The notes below the pieces were generated by a model. It saw only the letters and a program-made list of their open reading frames with translations. It searched no databases and was not told where the DNA came from. Below, piece by piece: positions 58,017-64,000 of a DNA stretch of 64,000 nt. Source of the DNA: Streptomyces griseoviridis (GTDB taxonomy: Bacteria; Actinomycetota; Actinomycetes; Streptomycetales; Streptomycetaceae); assembly GCF_005222485.1 (NCBI RefSeq), contig NZ_CP029078.1:5917501-5981500 (forward strand), in the 5' to 3' direction. Position 1 is the stretch's first letter; every line of letters begins with the position of its first letter. A program made the position numbers and the translations under genes.

Positions 58017-60068
58017 GTGAGCGACACCACCGATCTGATGGGCGCGCGTGTCGAGGAGACCGCTGCCGCGCCCGCCACGGACGCCTCCGCGCCTGCCGCC
58101 GGTGCCGGCTCCCGGCGGCGCCGCGGTACCGGCCTCGACGGCATGGTGCTGGCCGAGCTTCAGCAGGTCGCCTCGGGCCTCGGTATCAGGGGCACCGCGC
58201 GGATGCGCAAGAGCCAGCTGATCGAGGTCATCAAGGAGGCGCAGGCGGGCGGCGGAGCCGCTCCGGCCAAGGCCGACGCCGCCCCCGAGACCAAGCCGAA
58301 GCGCCGGGCCACCTCCAAGGCCCGCACCGGCGAGGAGTCCGCCGCCGTCGCGGAGAAGAAGGCCGCGGCCGAGGCCCCCGCCGACAAGGCCGCGGCCCAG
58401 CAGCAGATCGACATCCCCGGCCAGCCGGCCGGCGGCCCCTCCCGCGCGGGCGACGCCGAGCGCTCCGGGGACGACGCTCCCGCCGAGCGCCGTCGCCGCC
58501 GTGCCACCGCCGACGCGGGCAGCCCCGCGGGCGCCGAGAGCGCCGTCGTCGAGACGAAGAGCGAGCCGAAGGCGGAGGCGCAGTCCCAGCAGGGCGACGC
58601 CGGTGACGCCGAGGGCCGCGGCCGCCGCGACCGCAGGGACCGGGACCGCGACCGCGGTGGCCGCGACCGCGACCGCCGCGGCAAGGGCGACGACCAGCAG
58701 GGCCAGGGCGGCCAGCGCCAGCAGCAGGGCGGCGGCCGTCAGGACCGGCAGGAGCGCCAGGACCGGCAGGACCGGCAGGACCGCAACAACGGCCCGCAGG
58801 ACCGCAACAACGGTCCCCAGGACGACGACGACTTCGAGGGCGGCAGGCGTGGCCGTCGCGGGCGCTACCGCGACCGCCGTGGCCGTCGCGGCCGTGACGA
58901 CGTGGCCGAGCCGCAGGTCGCCGACGACGATGTGCTGATCCCCGTCGCGGGCATCCTCGACATCCTCGACAACTACGCGTTCATCCGCACCTCCGGCTAC
59001 CTGCCGGGCCCCAACGACGTGTACGTCTCCCTCGCGCAGGTCCGCAAGAACGGTCTGCGCAAGGGCGATCACGTCACCGGCGCGGTCCGGCAGCCGAAGG
59101 AGGGCGAGCGCCGCGAGAAGTTCAACGCGCTGGTCCGCCTCGACTCCGTCAACGGCATGGCGCCCGAACACGGCCGCGGGCGGCCGGAGTTCAACAAGCT
59201 GACGCCCCTCTACCCGCAGGACCGCCTGCGGTTGGAGACCGACCCGGGCGTGCTGACCACCCGGATCATCGACATGGTGTCGCCGATCGGCAAGGGCCAG
59301 CGCGGTCTGATCGTGGCCCCGCCGAAGACCGGCAAGACCATGATCATGCAGGCGATCGCCAACGCCATCACGCACAACAACCCCGAGTGCCACCTGATGG
59401 TCGTCCTGGTCGACGAGCGTCCCGAAGAGGTCACCGACATGCAGCGGTCGGTGAAGGGCGAGGTCATCTCCTCGACCTTCGACCGTCCCGCCGAGGACCA
59501 CACGACCGTCGCCGAGCTGGCCATCGAGCGCGCCAAGCGCCTGGTGGAGCTGGGTCACGACGTCGTCGTCCTGCTCGACTCGATCACCCGCCTGGGCCGC
59601 GCGTACAACCTCGCCGCCCCGGCCTCCGGCCGCATCCTGTCCGGTGGTGTCGACTCGACGGCCCTGTACCCGCCGAAGCGCTTCTTCGGCGCGGCCCGCA
59701 ACATCGAGGACGGCGGCTCGCTGACCATCCTCGCCACCGCCCTGGTGGACACCGGGTCCCGCATGGACGAGGTGATCTTCGAGGAGTTCAAGGGCACCGG
59801 CAACATGGAGCTCAAGCTCGACCGGAAGCTCGCCGACAAGCGCATCTTCCCGGCGGTGGACGTCGACGCGTCCGGTACCCGCAAGGAGGAGATCCTGCTC
59901 GGCGCCGAGGAGCTGGCCGTCGTCTGGAAGCTGCGCCGGGTGCTGCACGCGCTCGACCAGCAGCAGGCGATCGAGCTGCTTCTCGACAAGATGAAGCAGA
60001 CCAAGTCCAACGGCGAGTTCCTGATGCAGATCCAGAAGACGACGCCCACCCCCGGCAACGGCGACTGA
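58017..60068 (+). CDS. rho: transcription termination factor Rho
   Basis: Rho is a hexameric RNA helicase that ends transcription. The 683-residue protein is longer than E. coli Rho (419) because of an N-terminal insertion of about 250 residues rich in Arg, Asp, Gln and Gly ([22 protein letters not shown] type), typical of high-GC actinobacteria. The N-terminal helix domain ([34 protein letters not shown], in part) is before it, and the RNA-binding and ATPase domains after. Walker A is APPKTGKTM near 430 and Walker B lies near [16 protein letters not shown]. The start is GTG. It stands alone with a strong 15-bp terminator hairpin. Confidence 0.96.
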   Translation: MSDTTDLMGARVEETAAAPATDASAPAAGAGSRRRRGTGLDGMVLAELQQVASGLGIRGTARMRKSQLIEVIKEAQAGGGAAPAKADAAPETKPKRRATSKARTGEESAAVAEKKAAAEAPADKAAAQQQIDIPGQPAGGPSRAGDAERSGDDAPAERRRRRATADAGSPAGAESAVVETKSEPKAEAQSQQGDAGDAEGRGRRDRRDRDRDRGGRDRDRRGKGDDQQGQGGQRQQQGGGRQDRQERQDRQDRQDRNNGPQDRNNGPQDDDDFEGGRRGRRGRYRDRRGRRGRDDVAEPQVADDDVLIPVAGILDILDNYAFIRTSGYLPGPNDVYVSLAQVRKNGLRKGDHVTGAVRQPKEGERREKFNALVRLDSVNGMAPEHGRGRPEFNKLTPLYPQDRLRLETDPGVLTTRIIDMVSPIGKGQRGLIVAPPKTGKTMIMQAIANAITHNNPECHLMVVLVDERPEEVTDMQRSVKGEVISSTFDRPAEDHTTVAELAIERAKRLVELGHDVVVLLDSITRLGRAYNLAAPASGRILSGGVDSTALYPPKRFFGAARNIEDGGSLTILATALVDTGSRMDEVIFEEFKGTGNMELKLDRKLADKRIFPAVDVDASGTRKEEILLGAEELAVVWKLRRVLHALDQQQAIELLLDKMKQTKSNGEFLMQIQKTTPTPGNGD

Positions 60069-60089
60069 CCGTTCTCCGGAAGTGCGCGA

Positions 60090-60123
60090 GGCGGCCCCTG
60101 TCACGGACGTGACGGGGGCCGCC
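60090..60123 (+). terminator. hairpin terminator of rho
   Basis: The arms 60090-60104 and 60109-60123 form a 15-bp stem (one T-G pair) with a GGAC loop, 21 bp after the rho stop. No T-run follows. The gap up to 60440 has no further gene; it probably holds the LCP gene promoter. Confidence 0.8.
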
Positions 60124-60440
60124 TCCGTGTCCGCGCCCCCGCCTCCGTATCCCCGTCCCCGTCCCCGGGGCGAGACCTTTGCCACAGCCGCCCCCGTCCG
60201 CCGGGCGTCCGGCGCGGCCGGCGTCCGGTGCCGTCACCCCAGGTGAGCGAGGCGTGTCGCGGTGCGGCCGTCACGCCTCGTGTCCGGCGCGGCACCGAGC
60301 GGTCTCCTGGCGCCGTGCAACGCTTTCCCCGGTTTCCCCGTCTGACCTGACGGGGTGAGGATGGTGCGGTAAGGGTCGAAAAGACCAGACCTGTCCCTGA
60401 ACGCAGGGGGTAACCGACCGGGACGAGATGCGAGGAGCAC
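60124..60440. other. 317-bp spacer between rho and the LCP gene
   Basis: No gene is seen. It contains pyrimidine-rich simple sequence (CCCCGT repeats about 60150-60172) and a partially self-complementary stretch GACCTGACGGGGTGAGG near 60343. The promoter of the LCP gene is expected near its right end. Confidence 0.4.
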
Positions 60441-61580
60441 ATGTCCGCCGAGAGCACGCCGGAGCCCGGCATACCGGGCGACACCGGGCCCACCGGCCCA
60501 CGCCGAGGCGCCAAGGGCCGCAGGCGCGGGCCACGCGGCCGGCACCACACGGCCATGGTCGTGATGGCCTGGACCGCGGCGGGCATCGTCCTGCTGGGCG
60601 GCACCGGAGCCGGCTACGTCTACTTCAAGCTCAACGGCAACATCAAGAGCGTCGACATCAACCAGCTGCTGGGCACCGACCGGCCCAAGAAGGTCGACAA
60701 CGGCTCCGAGAACATCCTGGTCCTCGGCTCGGACTCGCGCTCGGGCGCCAACAAGCGGCTCGGCGGCGGCGCCGACGACGGCAGCGCCCGCTCCGACACC
60801 GCGATGATCGTGCACGTCTACAAGGGCCACCAGAAGGCCACCGTGGTCTCCGTCCCGCGCGACACCCTCGTCGACCGGCCCGCCTGCACCGACACCCGGG
60901 GCACCGAGCACGACGCGGCCTCCGGCGTCATGTTCAACTCCGCGTACTCCACCGGCGGCGCCACCTGCGCCGTCAAGACCGTCGAGTCGCTCACCGGCAT
61001 CCGCATGGACCACTATCTGGAGGTCGACTTCAACGGCTTCCAGAAGCTCGTCGACGAGCTGGGCGGCGTCGACGTCACCACCACCAAGGCCATCAAGGAC
61101 CCCGAGAGCCACCTCGACCTCGCCGCGGGCACCCACCGCCTCGACGGGCAGCAGGCCCTCGGCCTGGTCCGCACCCGGCACGCCGTGGGCGACGGCTCCG
61201 ACCTCGGCCGCATCCAGCTCCAGCAGGCCTTCGTGAAGGCGCTGGTCGACCAGGTCAAGAGCATCGGCGTCCTCACCGACCCGAAGAAGCTCTACGACCT
61301 CGCCGACACCGCCACCAAGACCGTCACCGCCGACTCCGACCTCGGCTCGGTGAACTCGCTGGTCACCTTCGCCGAGGGCCTCAAGGGCATCTCCTCCCGC
61401 CACCTGACGATGGTCACCATGCCGGTCCGCTACGACCCCGCCGACGCCAACCGCGTCCTCGTCGAGGACGCCAAGGCCCGGCAGATGTGGACGGCCCTGG
61501 AGAACGACCGCCCGATCCCCAGGTCGGCCACCGAGGGCACCGCCACGGGCGAGGCCGCCGGCGTCGTCGGCGGCGGATAA
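60441..61580 (+). CDS. LCP (LytR-CpsA-Psr) family cell-wall polymer ligase
   Basis: LCP enzymes attach teichoic acids or other polymers to peptidoglycan at the outer face of the membrane. The 379-residue protein starts with a basic cytoplasmic tail, then one membrane helix ([26 protein letters not shown], residues about 36-60) and the LCP domain: [13 protein letters not shown], then [26 protein letters not shown], and [45 protein letters not shown] (in part). The essential Arg/Asp residues for pyrophosphate binding are in SDSR and PRDT. ATG at 60441. It is followed by a hairpin terminator. Confidence 0.92.
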   Translation: MSAESTPEPGIPGDTGPTGPRRGAKGRRRGPRGRHHTAMVVMAWTAAGIVLLGGTGAGYVYFKLNGNIKSVDINQLLGTDRPKKVDNGSENILVLGSDSRSGANKRLGGGADDGSARSDTAMIVHVYKGHQKATVVSVPRDTLVDRPACTDTRGTEHDAASGVMFNSAYSTGGATCAVKTVESLTGIRMDHYLEVDFNGFQKLVDELGGVDVTTTKAIKDPESHLDLAAGTHRLDGQQALGLVRTRHAVGDGSDLGRIQLQQAFVKALVDQVKSIGVLTDPKKLYDLADTATKTVTADSDLGSVNSLVTFAEGLKGISSRHLTMVTMPVRYDPADANRVLVEDAKARQMWTALENDRPIPRSATEGTATGEAAGVVGGG

Positions 61581-61590
61581 GGCCCCCGGG

Positions 61591-61621
61591 CCCCGGCGCG
61601 GGCGAGCGGGCGGCGCCGGGG
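61591..61621 (+). terminator. terminator of the LCP gene
   Basis: CCCCGGCGC (61591-61599) and GCGCCGGGG (61613-61621) form a 9-bp stem with a 13-nt loop. It starts 11 bp past the stop. G-rich degenerate repeats (GGGGAGCGCGGGGAG type) fill the next 60 bp. Confidence 0.65.
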
Positions 61622-61687
61622 GAGCGCGGGGAGCGCGGGAGTCCGGGGAGCGCGCGGGGAGTCCGGGGGCGTCCGGGGTGTCCGGGG

Positions 61688-61713
61688 GGAATAGATCACC
61701 ATGACCCCCCGTT
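61688..61713 (+). promoter_or_regulatory. SigR-type promoter, GGAAT-N18-GTT, upstream of rpmE
   Basis: GGAAT (61688-61692), an 18-bp spacer and GTT (61711-61713) match the SigR consensus exactly. The rpmE start is about 104 bp downstream. In S. coelicolor rpmE (L31) has been reported in the SigR thiol-stress regulon. The RpmE here is the Cys4 zinc-binding form, which fits redox control. Confidence 0.7.
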
Positions 61714-61816
61714 TTGGGTGATGGCCCCAGTCCTGGCAGACTGGTACGTCGGCCCCGGTTCACGCCTCCGCATCCCGCGGCTGCGACCCGGCGCCCTCCC
61801 GAACCTAGGAGACACC

Positions 61817-62041
61817 TTGAAGCGCGACATCCACCCCGAGTACGTCGAGACCCAGGTCAGCTGCACCTGTGGCGCGTCGTTCACCACCCGCAGCACCATC
61901 GACTCCGGCACCGTCCGGGCCGAGGTCTGCTCCGAGTGCCACCCGTTCTACACGGGCAAGCAGAAGATCCTCGACACCGGTGGCCGCGTGGCCCGCTTCG
62001 AGGCCCGCTTCGGCAAGGCCGCCGCCGGCTCCAAGAAGTAG
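61817..62041 (+). CDS. rpmE: 50S ribosomal protein L31 (zinc-binding, C+ form)
   Basis: The product has 74 residues: [21 protein letters not shown], then [17 protein letters not shown] and a basic end. The CxC and CxxC pairs (Cys15/Cys17 and Cys35/Cys38 approximately) make the zinc-ribbon of the C+ type. It is a surface ribosomal protein near the 5S/L5 region. The start is a TTG at 61817 with a TAGGAGA site; the long frame over it is a shadow. It is followed by a strong terminator before prfA and preceded by a SigR-type promoter. Confidence 0.97.
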   Translation: MKRDIHPEYVETQVSCTCGASFTTRSTIDSGTVRAEVCSECHPFYTGKQKILDTGGRVARFEARFGKAAAGSKK

Positions 62042-62053
62042 CGAGCCCCATAT

Positions 62054-62104
62054 CGCCGGTCCACGGCCGCGCCCCGCACGGGGCGCGCCGGGACCGGCGT
62101 TTTT
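62054..62104 (+). terminator. intrinsic terminator between rpmE and prfA
   Basis: An outer stem CGCCGGTCC/GGACCGGCG (62054-62062 with 62091-62099) encloses an inner stem GCGCCCC/GGGGCGC (62069-62075 with 62080-62086), followed by TTTTT (62100-62104). It ends 43 bp before the prfA ATG. It probably ends most rpmE transcripts, so prfA is either read-through or has its own promoter. Confidence 0.85.
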
Positions 62105-62147
62105 GGTCGCCCGCCTGCCCCTCACCCGCAGTATTCAGGAGCCCAAG

Positions 62148-63224
<1,077 letters not shown>

Positions 63225-63273
63225 GAACGACCGACGCGAGAACGCGCGAACGAGTACGACACGGAGGACTTGC

Positions 63274-64000
63274 GTGAACCTGCTGCTCGCAGAGGTGGCA
63301 CAGGCCACCCAGCGGCTGGCCGACGCCGGCGTGCCCTCGCCGCGCAACGACGCGGAGGAGCTCGCCGCGTTCGTGCACGGCGTGAAGCGGGGCGCGCTGC
63401 ACTCCGTGAAGGACTCGGACTTCGACGCCAGGTACTGGGAGGTCATCGCCCGGCGCGAACAGCGCGAGCCGCTCCAGCACATCACCGGACGGGCCTACTT
63501 CCGCTACCTGGAACTCCAGGTCGGACCCGGCGTCTTCGTGCCGAGACCGGAGACCGAGTCGGTCGTCGGCTGGGCCATAGACGCCGTGCGCGCCATGGAC
63601 GTCGTCGAACCGCTCATCGTCGACCTGTGCACCGGATCGGGCGCCATCGCGCTCGCCCTCGCCCAGGAGGTGCCGCGCTCGCGCGTGCACGCCGTGGAGC
63701 TGTCCGAGGACGCCCTGGTGTGGACCCGCAAGAACATGGCCGACTCCCGGGTCGACCTGCGCCAGGGCAACGCCCTCGACGCCTTCCCCGACCTCGACGG
63801 CCAGGTCGACCTGGTCGTCTCCAACCCGCCGTACATCCCGCTCACCGAATGGGAGTACGTGGCCCCCGAGGCCCGCGACTACGACCCCCAACTCGCCCTG
63901 TTCTCAGGGGAGGACGGGCTCGACCTGATCCGCGGCCTGGAGCGGGCCGCACACCGCCTGCTGCGTCCCGGCGGCGTCGTCGTCATCGAGCACGCCGACA
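63274..64000 (+). CDS. prmC: release factor glutamine methyltransferase, 3' truncated by the window end
   Basis: PrmC (HemK) methylates the Gln of the GGQ motif of release factors using SAM. The 242 residues present include the N-terminal helical domain ([31 protein letters not shown]), [16 protein letters not shown], and the catalytic part with [16 protein letters not shown] and the NPPY motif [14 protein letters not shown] near residue 188. The GTG at 63274 has GGAGG seven bases before it. About 40 residues are missing at the C-terminus (usual length about 280); the frame runs open to the last base. Confidence 0.95.
   Translation, partial: MNLLLAEVAQATQRLADAGVPSPRNDAEELAAFVHGVKRGALHSVKDSDFDARYWEVIARREQREPLQHITGRAYFRYLELQVGPGVFVPRPETESVVGWAIDAVRAMDVVEPLIVDLCTGSGAIALALAQEVPRSRVHAVELSEDALVWTRKNMADSRVDLRQGNALDAFPDLDGQVDLVVSNPPYIPLTEWEYVAPEARDYDPQLALFSGEDGLDLIRGLERAAHRLLRPGGVVVIEHAD

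Overview
The window is a piece of a Streptomyces (or very close actinomycete) chromosome. The GC content is very high, GTG and TTG starts are common, and genes often overlap by 4 bp (ATGA/GTGA). Several gene sets are hallmarks of the genus: nickel superoxide dismutase with its SodX protease, a fused KGD-type 2-oxoglutarate dehydrogenase, a complete conservon (sensor kinase, roadblock protein, DUF742 protein, small GTPase), NrtL beside tRNA-Arg and lysA, and a rho gene with a long Arg/Asp/Gln-rich insertion. There is no phage, transposon, CRISPR array or rRNA. It reads as conserved core-region DNA, and the window end cuts prmC. From memory and unchecked, the order resembles the S. coelicolor region from sodN through kgd, lon and ku to lysA-thr-rho-rpmE-prfA.

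Layout: 0-5 kb holds a glyoxalase-fold protein with an AraC regulator, two SAM methyltransferases, sodN/sodX and a CGNR-type regulator. 4.6-7.4 kb is a polar amino-acid ABC importer. 8-11.6 kb carries malic enzyme, a quinone oxidoreductase-like enzyme and a small HTH/Clp-N operon with two palindromes over an apparently leaderless promoter. 11.6-15.1 kb holds a PadR/DUF4097 pair and two hypothetical genes. 15.2-21.3 kb has kgd and a two-component system. 21.4-29.3 kb has a spermidine-synthase-like protein, a rhomboid-like protein, a GNAT, lon (with an HspR/HAIR-like operator), a GH25 lysozyme, a MarR regulator and a PP2C-like protein. 29.6-35.5 kb is the conservon followed by a styrene-monooxygenase-like flavoprotein. 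35.5-46.3 kb is rich in envelope genes: NlpC/P60 hydrolase, PBP and FtsW/RodA pair, SH3 protein, an orphan histidine kinase with a lipoprotein and a dual-specificity phosphatase; a TetR/AurF-like oxygenase pair also lies here. 46.3-49.3 kb has a NERD protein and the divergent NHEJ pair LigD-polymerase/Ku. 50-57.6 kb is tRNA-Arg, a receiver protein, nrtL, lysA, hom, thrC and thrB: the aspartate-family amino-acid cluster. 57.6-64 kb is rho, an LCP ligase, rpmE, prfA and prmC: transcription termination, wall polymer attachment and translation termination.

The most interesting signals are mostly regulatory: the paired GTCAAC-N4-GTTGAC palindromes on the HTH/Clp-N promoter, SigR-type promoter matches (GGAAT-N18/19-GTT) before rpmE and rho, the HAIR-like site at lon, two overlapping palindromes just before the conservon, a strong terminator between rpmE and prfA, and a palindrome across the 3' end of tRNA-Arg. 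Gene boundaries were set by reading frame, Shine-Dalgarno sequences and family knowledge. No database search was run.
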